Shown here: positions 1 through 5,775 of the stretch, piece after piece
How the letters are laid out: every line of letters starts with the position of its first letter
Numbering within the stretch: the stretch's first letter is position 1
Assembly: GCA_002322525.1 (NCBI GenBank)
Contig: DCOU01000110.1
Location: 1,567 to 7,907, forward strand
Source of the DNA: Candidatus Omnitrophica bacterium UBA1562
GTDB taxonomy: Bacteria; Omnitrophota; Gorgyraeia; Gygaellales; Profunditerraquicolaceae
Length of the DNA stretch: 6,341 bases
Direction: 5' to 3'
Notes under the pieces: model-generated
What the model was told of the DNA's origin: nothing
What the model saw: the letters and a program-made list of their open reading frames with translations, nothing else
Database searches by the model: none
Position numbers and translations under genes: made by a program

Positions 1-2
1 AG

Positions 3-101
3 CGTTTTGCTGTCGGGATAGTTCAGCCTTACAACTTAGCTTCGTTATCACTCGCTAAGTTTGGGCTTCACTTACTTTTAATTGACCCGGCGGTTTTCTG
101 A
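3..101 (+). other. open reading tail at the left edge, identity unknown
   Basis: One frame is open from the window edge to a TGA at 99-101 and would encode the last 32 residues of a protein ending in LLLIDPAVF. I do not recognise the peptide as the end of any family. It is rich in Leu and Ser and contains the hairpin at 25-67, so it may simply be repeat DNA that happens to be open. If it is a real gene end, the promoter at 82-109 overlaps its last codons. Sequence to the left of the window would decide this. Confidence 0.2.
25..67. repeat. imperfect inverted repeat (hairpin)
   Basis: The arms AACTTAGC (33-40) and GCTAAGTT (54-61) are perfectly complementary around a 13-nt loop. AGCC (25-28) and GGCT (64-67) extend the stem across a small internal loop. 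No T-run follows, so it is not a typical terminator. It may be a dispersed repeat or the terminator region of an upstream gene. Only the complementarity is certain. Confidence 0.5.
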
Positions 102-109
102 TGTATAAT
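82..109 (+). promoter_or_regulatory. sigma70-type promoter upstream of the yggS-proC region
   Basis: TTGACC (82-87, 5 of 6 matches to the -35 consensus) is followed after 16 bp by TATAAT (104-109, perfect -10). Transcription would start near 116 and run rightward through about 245 nt of hairpin-rich leader before the yggS start codon at 363. It is the best promoter-like sequence I noticed, and the downstream genes are all on the same strand, so it is the likely promoter of the whole run. Activity is inferred from sequence only. Confidence 0.6.
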
Positions 110-150
110 ATGATTTCATTCAGAGAGTTTGCATGCTCGATTTTATGGTG

Positions 151-175
151 TAGGAAAGTATAAAACACTTTCCTA
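151..175. repeat. perfect 9-bp hairpin in the leader
   Basis: TAGGAAAGT (151-159) and ACTTTCCTA (167-175) are perfectly complementary around the 7-nt loop ATAAAAC. It is the first of a series of stems lying directly end to end through position 352. It lacks a downstream T-run and is AT-rich, so terminator function is unlikely. Confidence 0.6.
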
Positions 176-338
176 ATCCTAAAGGATAGACCTTCCTATA
201 CCTTTTAATCCAGAAAGGATAGGCCGACCCCATTCCATTGAAGGTCGGGCCTAAAGGAAGGGTCTAACCACTGAAAATCACTTAAAAGTTATCCTAAAAA
301 GGATAGACCTTCTTAAATCCTTATAGAGGAATGGTCTA
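176..338. repeat. cluster of three diverged ATCC-GGATAGRCC repeat units with nested inverted repeats
   Basis: A motif of roughly 20-24 bp, ATCC, a short A-rich spacer, GGATAG, then R/G-CC and pyrimidines, occurs at 176-196, 208-231 and 291-312. Each copy opens an inverted repeat with a one-base bulge: TAGACCTTCCT (187-197) with AGGAAGGGTCTA (255-266); TAGGCCGACC (220-229) with GGTCGGGCCTA (243-253), nested inside the first; and TAGACCTTC (304-312) with GAATGGTCTA (329-338). A small stem CCTTT/AAAGG (201-205, 214-218) also fits inside the first. One copy therefore appears inserted in the loop of another. This could be a REP- or MITE-like cluster, or a structured untranslated leader. No open frame of note is present. 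Confidence 0.6.
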
Positions 339-354
339 ATCGCGAAGCGATTTT
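338..354 (+). terminator. short hairpin with T-run just before yggS (weak terminator or repeat end)
   Basis: AATCGC (338-343) and GCGATT (347-352) form a perfect 6-bp stem with a GAA loop, and the T-run at 351-354 continues into CTT. The shape is that of a short intrinsic terminator, but the stem is short and the T-run brief. It ends about 10 bp before the yggS start codon, an odd place unless it attenuates the operon. It may equally be the end of the repeat cluster to its left. Confidence 0.3.
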
Positions 355-362
355 CTTGAGAG

Positions 363-671
363 ATGATTAGAGAAAATGTTTCCAGAATAAGGCAACGAAT
401 TCTTAAGGTTTGCTCTAAAATTAATCAAGGCCCCGGAAAAATAACTATTATCGCTATCAGCAAAGGTAGATCCCTTGAGCAGGTAAAGGAAACGGTTGAT
501 GCGGGTATAAGCGATATCGGCGAGAATCGGGTTCAGGAAGCCATTTCTAAATATAATGAACTATACGCTAAACGCTATACGCTCTTTACTATGGGCATGA
601 CCGATGATTTTGGAATTGCTATTGAGGAAGGGTTTAATATGGTGAGGCTGGGCAGGGCAATTTTTGAATAG
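363..671 (+). pseudogene. yggS: yggS-type PLP homeostasis protein (YggS/PLPBP family), internally deleted
   Basis: YggS/PLPBP proteins are cytosolic, fold as a single TIM-type barrel, bind pyridoxal phosphate on one lysine and buffer PLP. Family members have about 220-235 residues; this frame encodes 102. Residues 1-64 match the family N-terminus, including the PLP-lysine motif AISKG (Lys34) and the following DIGENRVQEA. Residues about 74-102 match the family C-terminus (MGMTDDFGIAIEEG, then MVRLGRAIF). The roughly 130 residues between them, including the usual WHxIG-hxQxNK region, are absent, yet the frame is open. The junction residues LYAKRYTL are encoded by a heptamer repeat (562-582). 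There is no spaced Shine-Dalgarno: GAGAG directly abuts the ATG and repeat DNA runs to within 10 bp of it. A barrel missing its middle is unlikely to fold, so I call it a pseudogene. A collapsed assembly across the repeat would give the same picture. Confidence 0.85.
562..582 (-). repeat. three tandem GCGTWTA heptamers at the yggS deletion junction
   Basis: Read on the + strand, the units are TATACGC, TAAACGC and TATACGC, which on the - strand are GCGTATA, GCGTTTA and GCGTATA. The 18-mer at 568-585 (CTAAACGCTATACGCTCT) is the exact reverse complement of 6290-6307, in the second heptamer array at the right end of the window. The array sits exactly where the N- and C-terminal parts of yggS are joined, and its 21 bp keep the frame. 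Confidence 0.75.
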
Positions 672-691
672 CGAACCAAGCACCGCCAGTA

Positions 692-742
692 GGGACTGTC
701 CCCGCAGATATCGAGCCTACTAGAAACCAAGGGGACTGTCCC
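692..742. repeat. pair of GGGACTGTCCC near-palindromes between yggS and proC
   Basis: GGGACTGTCCC occurs at 692-702 and again at 732-742, 40 bp apart in the 90-bp gap before proC. Each copy is palindromic except for its central T. The extended copies (AGGGACTGTCCCC and GGGGACTGTCCCA) could also pair with each other apart from the centre. An alternative stem AGTAGG (688-693) with CCTACT (716-721) overlaps the first copy. Neither copy has a T-run, so I do not call a terminator. From memory, this motif recurs in intergenic DNA of several environmental bacterial lineages and resembles REP sequences handled by Y1-type (RAYT) transposases; that link is inference. Confidence 0.65.
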
Positions 743-761
743 ACGACAAGATAGGTTTAAT

Positions 762-1598
762 ATGGGAGATATGCGAAAAAATATCGGCATAATTGGTTTT
801 GGCAATATGGGTAGCGCGATTGCTGAGCGGATTAAAACTAAATATAAAGTTTGGGTTTTTGATAAAGATAAAAATAAAACTAAGAATTTTAAAGGTATCA
901 ATATTGCAGATAATAACGTAGATTTAGTAAATAAAGTCCAAATAATAATATTGGCAGTTAAACCGCAGGATTTTGAAGAAGTTTTGACTGCGATGAAGGA
1001 TAATATAAAAAATAAATTAGTTATTTCTATTGCCGCTGGCATAAACACAGGATACATCGAGGAAAGATTGGGGCAGGTTCGAGTGATAAGAGTAATGCCC
1101 AACATTGCTGCTCGTATTGGCGAGGGAATGACTTGCCTGGCGCAGGGAAAATTTGCCTGTTTAGATAACCTTGATTTGGCGCGAAACCTGTTTGATTGCC
1201 TCGGCGAGACGCTGGTGATTGATGAGGGTATGATGAACCCGGCTACTGCCGTATCGGGAAGCGGGCCGGCTTACGTTTGTAATTTTCTGGAATCTCGCGG
1301 GCTTAACCCAAAGAATATTCCTGAACAAAAAAAGAATGATTTTCTTGACGACTTTCAAAAAGCCGCTGAAGGCGTTGGTCTTAACGCAGAAGAGGCAAGG
1401 TTTCTGGTAAATACTACTTTTAACGGCACGATAAGTTTCTTAAGGAGACAGAATCTGTCGCCTTCAGAGTTAAGAAGGCAGGTTACATCAAAAGGCGGCA
1501 CGACAGAGGCGGCATTCGAAGTCCTTAATCGCGGCGGTTCATTAATGGAAGCAGTCAAGAGGGCGGCTGAGCGCGCAAAAGAGTTATCAAGGAGGTAA
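762..1598 (+). CDS. proC: pyrroline-5-carboxylate reductase
   Basis: ProC reduces 1-pyrroline-5-carboxylate to proline with NAD(P)H, the last step of proline synthesis, in the cytosol. The 278-residue product shows the whole family pattern: N-terminal Rossmann fold with GFGNMG (12-17), VKPQ (66-69), the RVMPN stretch (110-114), AVSGSGPAYV (163-172) and the C-terminal VTSKGGTTEAA signature (241-251) of the helical dimerisation domain. About 19 extra residues lie between PAYV and the GVGL helix (roughly 177-200) compared with usual members of about 265-270. This may be a lineage-specific insertion. The start is uncertain: ATG 762 has AGG six bases upstream, while ATG 771 has GGGAG only two bases upstream; both precede the conserved IGIIGFG. 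The stop overlaps the Shine-Dalgarno of mtnP, indicating one transcript. No other proline gene is in the window. Confidence 0.95.
   Translation: MGDMRKNIGIIGFGNMGSAIAERIKTKYKVWVFDKDKNKTKNFKGINIADNNVDLVNKVQIIILAVKPQDFEEVLTAMKDNIKNKLVISIAAGINTGYIEERLGQVRVIRVMPNIAARIGEGMTCLAQGKFACLDNLDLARNLFDCLGETLVIDEGMMNPATAVSGSGPAYVCNFLESRGLNPKNIPEQKKNDFLDDFQKAAEGVGLNAEEARFLVNTTFNGTISFLRRQNLSPSELRRQVTSKGGTTEAAFEVLNRGGSLMEAVKRAAERAKELSRR
1589..1596 (+). promoter_or_regulatory. strong ribosome binding site fixing the GTG start of mtnP
   Basis: AAGGAGGT overlaps the end of proC and lies 5 nt before GTG 1602. It is the strongest Shine-Dalgarno I noticed in the window and decides the non-ATG start; the encoded MGKIGIIGGSGLY is the expected N-terminus of the family. 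Confidence 0.85.
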
Positions 1599-1601
1599 GA
1601 A

Positions 1602-2465
1602 GTGGGCAAAATCGGGATTATCGGTGGAAGCGGTTTATATAAAATAGAAGGCATAGAAAACGTTAGAGAGGTTTCAGTGACTACGCCTTTTGGCAAGCCT
1701 TCGGACAAGTTCATTACCGGAAAGCTTGAAGGCAGGGAAGCCGTATTTTTGCCGCGCCATGACGTGGGCCACCGCATACCTCCCAGCCACATAAATTACC
1801 GCGCTAATATCTATGCCATGAAGAAATTGGGGGTAGAACGCATTATTTCTGTGACTGCCTGCGGAAGTCTTAAAGAGGAATTGAAGCCTTTAGATTTTGT
1901 AGCCGTAGACCAGTTTGTGGATAGAACGAATTATGCCCGGGATATGAGTTTTTTTACCGAAGGTATAGTAGCCCACATTGAATTTGCGCATCCGGTCTGC
2001 GAGGAATTGCGCAGGCTGGTATACGAAGCAGGCAGGAGCTTAAATTTAAGGATACATAATGGCGGAACTTACATAAATATGGAAGGACCGGCATTCTCTA
2101 CTCTCGCTGAATCGAAACTCTACCGCAGCTGGGGGATGGATGTAATCGGGATGACCAATTTTTCTGAGGCCAAATTAGCCCGGGAAGCAGAAATCTGTTA
2201 TGCCACTTTAGCTGCAGTTACGGATTATGACTGCTGGCACCCGCAGCATGAATCTGTGACCATAGATATGATAATTCAGAATTTGCTTAAGAATGTGGAG
2301 AATGCTAAGCAGATAATCTCCGCAGTAATTAAAAATATCAGCCCGGAAAGAAATTGTGCCTGTAAGGATGCGCTCAAATATGCAATTGTTACAGATAAAA
2401 AATTGATCCCCGATAAGACTAAGAAGGATTTGGATATAATCATAGGAAAATATGTGAGGGCATAA
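1602..2465 (+). CDS. mtnP: S-methyl-5'-thioadenosine phosphorylase (MTAP/PNP family 2)
   Basis: MtnP cleaves 5'-methylthioadenosine with phosphate to adenine and 5-methylthioribose-1-phosphate, salvaging the by-product of polyamine synthesis. The 287 residues match family length. Visible motifs are the phosphate-binding GGSGLY (8-13), PRHDVGHRIPPSHINYRANI (51-70), the substrate-site NMEGPAFST (159-167), GMTNFSEAKLAREAEICY (183-200) and TDYDCWH (207-213), whose Asp208 and Asp210 are the base-contacting acids. TDYDCWH and the NMEG context favour methylthioadenosine over the 6-oxopurine substrates of related PNPs, though overlap within the family is known. A C-terminal CxC (Cys252, Cys254) resembles the CxC motif described in some thermophilic MTAPs. 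Translation starts at GTG, 3 bp after the proC stop. ileS begins 3 bp after its own stop. No other methionine-salvage gene is nearby. Confidence 0.92.
   Translation: MGKIGIIGGSGLYKIEGIENVREVSVTTPFGKPSDKFITGKLEGREAVFLPRHDVGHRIPPSHINYRANIYAMKKLGVERIISVTACGSLKEELKPLDFVAVDQFVDRTNYARDMSFFTEGIVAHIEFAHPVCEELRRLVYEAGRSLNLRIHNGGTYINMEGPAFSTLAESKLYRSWGMDVIGMTNFSEAKLAREAEICYATLAAVTDYDCWHPQHESVTIDMIIQNLLKNVENAKQIISAVIKNISPERNCACKDALKYAIVTDKKLIPDKTKKDLDIIIGKYVRA
2456..2460 (+). promoter_or_regulatory. ribosome binding site selecting the ileS start
   Basis: GAGGG lies 8 nt before ATG 2469, within the last codons of mtnP. The next in-frame ATG (2484, giving MDYKSTLNLP, which aligns well with other IleS N-termini) has no such site at a workable distance, so the upstream ATG is preferred. 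Confidence 0.65.
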
Positions 2466-2468
2466 GTT

Positions 2469-5381
2469 ATGTGCTCATTTAATATGGATTATAAATCTAC
2501 TTTAAATCTTCCCCGGACCAAATTTAGCATGAAGGCAGACCTGCCTAAGAGAGAACCTGTTTTCTTGAAAGCCTGGCAGGATAAGGGCATATACCGGCTT
2601 ATCCGTGAGAAATCCAAAGGTAAGCCAAAATACATTCTCCACGACGGGCCCCCTTATGCAAACGGAGATATTCATATTGGACATGCCTTGAACAAAATTT
2701 TAAAGGATATAATTGTAAAATATAAAACTATGAGGGGTGAGGATTCTGCGTATGTTCCAGGCTGGGATTGCCACGGCCTGCCTGTTGAGCATCAACTGTT
2801 TAAAGAATTGGGTATAAATAAATCTCAGATTAGCCAGTTAGATTTTAGAAAAAAGGCATACGATTATGCCTTAAAGTACGTTTCTATACAGAAAGAACAA
2901 TTCGTACGTCTAGGTGTATTTGGCGATTGGCAGAATCCTTATCTGACATTAACACCTGATTATGAGGAGAGCATAATTAATGCTTTTAATGCGCTCGTTA
3001 AGAAAGGTTATGTCTATCGGGGTTTGAAACCGGTTAACTGGTGTTTCAAATGCGAGACGGCATTGGCAGAGGCAGAGGTCGAATATGAAGACCGCGTTTC
3101 CCCGTCAATCTACGTGAAATTCAAATTAGATGAATCCCGCCCTTCCTACAAATCAAATATAGCATTGAAGGAAGAGCGGGATGAAAGCAAAGATTATCCC
3201 AAAGATAGTTATTTAGTAATCTGGACTACTACACCCTGGACATTGATTGCTAATGTAGCTGTAGCTGTGCATCCTGATTTTATTTATGCTTATATAAAGA
3301 CGAATAAAGGAAATTTAATTTTAGCCAAGGATTTATTATTGCCTGTGTTATCGCAGATAGGTGTAGATAAATATGAAATAATAAAGGAAATCAAGGGTAA
3401 GAATCTCGAAGGGCTTATCTATAATCATCCTTTTGATTTAAGAAAGGGAAGTGTTGTATTGGCAGATTATGTGTCCAGGGAAGAAGGCACGGGCCTTGTG
3501 CACACTGCGCCCGGGCATGGCAATGATGATTATTTAACTGGATTAAAATATAAGTTGGATATTATTATGCCTGTAGATGGTAAGGGAAATTTTGATACAG
3601 AAGCAGGTGAATTTAAAGGGCTAAATGTTTATGATTCAAATGAGATAATTATCGAAAAGCTGCAAAAATTAGGTTCTTTACTTTTTGATACAAAAGTACA
3701 GCATTCTTATCCTCACTGTTGGCGTTGTAAAAATCCGATTATATTCCGCGCAACAAAGCAGTGGTTTATAAATATTAACCATAAAGATTTGAGAAAGAAA
3801 CTCATTGAAGTTATAGAGGGCGATATCGCATGGATTCCTGCTTCCGGAAAAGAGAGGATTAGGGCAATGGTGGAATCAAGGCCGGATTGGTGCCTTTCCC
3901 GCCAGAGATATTGGGGAGTGCCGATCCCTGCTGTGCGGTGTTTAGAGTGCGATGAAGTAGTACTTGATTCTACCATTATTGAAAATGTAGCAAAAAAAAT
4001 TTTAAGTTCAGGTAGCGATGTTTGGTTTAAAGAAGATATTAAGGTATTTTTACCCGAAAAATTCGTCTGTCCTAAATGTAAAAGTAATAAATTTACGCGT
4101 TGCGAAGATATTCTGGATGTTTGGTTTGATTCGGGAGTAAGTCATCAGGCCGTATTAAAGAAGAGGCAAGATTTAGAATTTCCTTGCGCTTTGTACCTTG
4201 AAGGTTCTGACCAGCATCGGGGGTGGTTTCAGTCATCACTGATTCCTTCGATGTGTATAGACGAAAAACCTCCTTTTAAGAATGTACTTACGCATGGTTT
4301 TGTAGTTGATGGCTTAGGCAGAAAGATGTCTAAGTCGCTGGGTAATGTAACTTCGCCTCAAGATATAATCAAAGAGTACGGAGCAGATATCTTAAGGCTT
4401 TGGGTTGCTTCCAGCGATTATAATGAGGATATTCGCATTTCTCCTGAGATCCTCTCAAGACTTTCTGAGGCCTACCGTAAAATCAGAAATACCGCCCGAT
4501 TTATCTTAGGCAACTTATACGATTTTAATCCCGATATAGATAAAGTAAATTATGATAATTTAAGAAAAATAGATAAGTGGATATTGTTCGGATTGGAGAG
4601 GCTGTTATTAGAACCCGTAAATAAAGCATATGATAAGTTTGAGTTCTATAAAGCTTATCAAGCAATTTATGAATTCTGTAATATAGAATTATCTACTTTT
4701 TATTTGGATATGATTAAGGGTAGACTTTATACATATGCTGCTAATTCTATTGAGAGACGAGCGGCTCAAACAGCTATTTATGAGGTTTTAAATGTTTTAG
4801 TAAGAGCAATGGCTCCTATTTTAGTATTTACTGCTGAAGAAATTTGGCAAAATATGCCCAAAGAAGAAAGGGATCGTTCGATTGAGAATGTTCATCTTTT
4901 AGATTGGCCTATGCACAATTCAGTTTTTGCGCAAGATGATTTATTTAACAAAGGTCAGGATATTTTTGAAGTGTTAAAGACAATCATTAGCTTAATTCCC
5001 GAAATCGCTGATAAAACCTTAATTCCTGAAATTACTGAGAAATTGGAAGGAATACGCTCTGAAGGCATAATCGGCAGCTCCTTTGATGCTAAAATAAAAC
5101 TATTGACAAATAACGAAGGACGTTATACATTCTTAACGAGCTTAAAAAGCGATCTTTGCGAGATTTTCAAGGTTTCACAAGTTGAGATTAACCTAGATAA
5201 GAATTTACCTAATCTAGATAAACATATCAGGGCCAAAACTTTGCCTGATATCACAATAGAGGTTGAGAAGGCCGAAGGGGCAAAATGTGTTCGTTGCTGG
5301 AATTATTCTGTATCGGTCGGAGGCAATAAAAATCATCCTTTAATCTGTGATAAATGTTTAAAGGCTATGGGAGGAAAATAA
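2469..5381 (+). CDS. ileS: isoleucyl-tRNA synthetase, bacterial type with C-terminal zinc site
   Basis: IleS charges tRNA-Ile with isoleucine and hydrolyses mis-charged valine. The 970 residues carry all landmarks in order: HIGH (69-72) in the Rossmann fold, GWDCHGLPVE (98-107), the CP1 editing domain with TTTPWTL (253-259) and GTGLVHTAPGHG ending near Asp354, a CxxC pair (Cys491/494 and Cys534/537) typical of a second zinc knuckle, DVWFDSG (550-556), KMSKS (619-623), the helical anticodon-binding domain, and a C-terminal zinc site (Cys940, 943, 960, 963). Length is slightly above the usual 920-940 because of extra segments: residues about 222-238 in the editing domain, encoded by an inverted repeat, and a duplicated nonapeptide at 842-859. 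No catalytic motif is disturbed. No T-box leader can fit, since mtnP ends 3 bp upstream. The final codons contain the Shine-Dalgarno of the next gene. Confidence 0.98.
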   Translation: MCSFNMDYKSTLNLPRTKFSMKADLPKREPVFLKAWQDKGIYRLIREKSKGKPKYILHDGPPYANGDIHIGHALNKILKDIIVKYKTMRGEDSAYVPGWDCHGLPVEHQLFKELGINKSQISQLDFRKKAYDYALKYVSIQKEQFVRLGVFGDWQNPYLTLTPDYEESIINAFNALVKKGYVYRGLKPVNWCFKCETALAEAEVEYEDRVSPSIYVKFKLDESRPSYKSNIALKEERDESKDYPKDSYLVIWTTTPWTLIANVAVAVHPDFIYAYIKTNKGNLILAKDLLLPVLSQIGVDKYEIIKEIKGKNLEGLIYNHPFDLRKGSVVLADYVSREEGTGLVHTAPGHGNDDYLTGLKYKLDIIMPVDGKGNFDTEAGEFKGLNVYDSNEIIIEKLQKLGSLLFDTKVQHSYPHCWRCKNPIIFRATKQWFININHKDLRKKLIEVIEGDIAWIPASGKERIRAMVESRPDWCLSRQRYWGVPIPAVRCLECDEVVLDSTIIENVAKKILSSGSDVWFKEDIKVFLPEKFVCPKCKSNKFTRCEDILDVWFDSGVSHQAVLKKRQDLEFPCALYLEGSDQHRGWFQSSLIPSMCIDEKPPFKNVLTHGFVVDGLGRKMSKSLGNVTSPQDIIKEYGADILRLWVASSDYNEDIRISPEILSRLSEAYRKIRNTARFILGNLYDFNPDIDKVNYDNLRKIDKWILFGLERLLLEPVNKAYDKFEFYKAYQAIYEFCNIELSTFYLDMIKGRLYTYAANSIERRAAQTAIYEVLNVLVRAMAPILVFTAEEIWQNMPKEERDRSIENVHLLDWPMHNSVFAQDDLFNKGQDIFEVLKTIISLIPEIADKTLIPEITEKLEGIRSEGIIGSSFDAKIKLLTNNEGRYTFLTSLKSDLCEIFKVSQVEINLDKNLPNLDKHIRAKTLPDITIEVEKAEGAKCVRCWNYSVSVGGNKNHPLICDKCLKAMGGK
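3134..3182. repeat. inverted repeat inside ileS (editing-domain loop)
   Basis: ATCCCGCCCTTCCT (3134-3147) and AGGAAGAGCGGGAT (3169-3182) are complementary at 13 of 14 positions around a 21-nt loop. The repeat encodes residues 222-238, a polar, charge-rich stretch between SPSIYVKF and YLVIWTTTPW. That loop varies in length within the family, so insertion there would be tolerated. A chance palindrome of this quality in coding DNA is unlikely, but origin by insertion is inferred. Confidence 0.6.
4991..5044 (+). repeat. 27-bp in-frame tandem duplication in ileS
   Basis: Two adjacent 27-bp units (4991-5017 and 5018-5044) agree at 21 of 27 positions and encode LIPEIADKT and LIPEITEKL. They lie in the helical C-terminal domain, just before the conserved LEGIRSEGIIGSS. 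Compared with E. coli IleS recalled from memory, this segment is about 11 residues longer, close to one repeat unit. Confidence 0.6.
5369..5374 (+). promoter_or_regulatory. ribosome binding site for the TTG start of the dksA/traR-family gene
   Basis: GGGAGG, inside the last ileS codons, is 8 nt before TTG 5383. It supports the rare TTG start, which lies one base after the ileS stop codon. The encoded MKKKFNKKELEYF is a plausible start of the coiled coil. Confidence 0.75.
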
Positions 5382-5382
5382 A

Positions 5383-5766
5383 TTGAAAAAGAAATTTAAT
5401 AAGAAAGAATTAGAGTATTTCAGGAAGTTAATCCTGAAAATGAAAGAAAAGATTCTTGATGAGATAAAGCATATATCGGAAGATACCCTGAAGAAATCTC
5501 AAAAAGACGCAGCCGGCGATATATCCGGCTATACCTATCATATGGCTGATGTTGCCACCGACACATATGATAGAGAGTTTTCGTTGGGCCTGGCTTCTAA
5601 TGAAAGGCAGTCCCTATACGAATTAGACGATGCCATAAAAAAAATAGAAGAAGGCACGTTTGGTGTATGCGAAGAATGTAAATCCTTCATTACAAAAACG
5701 AGATTAAAAGTGGTTCCTTTCGCGCGGCTCTGCGTTAAATGCCAAGAGAGAAAAGAAAAGCGATAA
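5383..5766 (+). CDS. DksA/TraR-family C4 zinc-finger protein, probable RNA polymerase-binding regulator
   Basis: Members of this family bind RNA polymerase through the secondary channel and adjust initiation, often with ppGpp. The 127-residue product has a charged N-terminal coiled-coil half (about 5-45), a tip segment (GYTYHMADVATDTYDREFSL, 49-68), a second helix (72-90) and a C4 zinc finger of CxxC-17-CxxC (Cys96, 99, 117, 120). The EFSL and GTFGVCEEC stretches match DksA closely. The tip differs: the Asp-x-x-Asp-x-Ala motif of E. coli DksA is replaced by ADVATDT, a form I associate with DksA-like paralogues, so full DksA activity cannot be assumed. It is one base downstream of ileS and 9 bp upstream of lspA, and is probably translated by coupling. 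I leave the symbol empty because dksA, traR and other paralogues cannot be separated here. Confidence 0.88.
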   Translation: MKKKFNKKELEYFRKLILKMKEKILDEIKHISEDTLKKSQKDAAGDISGYTYHMADVATDTYDREFSLGLASNERQSLYELDDAIKKIEEGTFGVCEECKSFITKTRLKVVPFARLCVKCQERKEKR

Positions 5767-5775
5767 CGCCAATTT

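Noticed and set aside
129..164. Second promoter in the leader (TTGCAT and TATAAA)
   Set aside because: The spacing is 24 bp, too long, and the TATAAA lies within the 151-175 hairpin.
363..671. yggS broken by a frameshift or a premature stop
   Set aside because: N- and C-terminal parts are in the same frame with no stop between them; the fault is a missing middle, not a frameshift.
692..742. Intrinsic terminator between yggS and proC
   Set aside because: Each GGGACTGTCCC could form only a 4-bp stem with a 3-nt loop, and no T-run follows either copy.
575..1105. Long minus-strand open frame antisense to the yggS end and proC
   Set aside because: It lies opposite strongly conserved proC sequence, resembles no protein family I know and has no ribosome binding site context; it is a shadow frame. 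The same applies to the minus-strand frames at 1161-1358, 1355-1792, 2502-2684, 3713-3976 and 5538-5795.
2440..2468. T-box or other leader controlling ileS
   Set aside because: Only 3 bp separate mtnP and ileS, so no leader RNA fits; ileS must rely on upstream transcription.
2484..2486. Alternative ileS start at the internal ATG
   Set aside because: It aligns well with other IleS N-termini but has no Shine-Dalgarno, while ATG 2469 has GAGGG at 8 nt.
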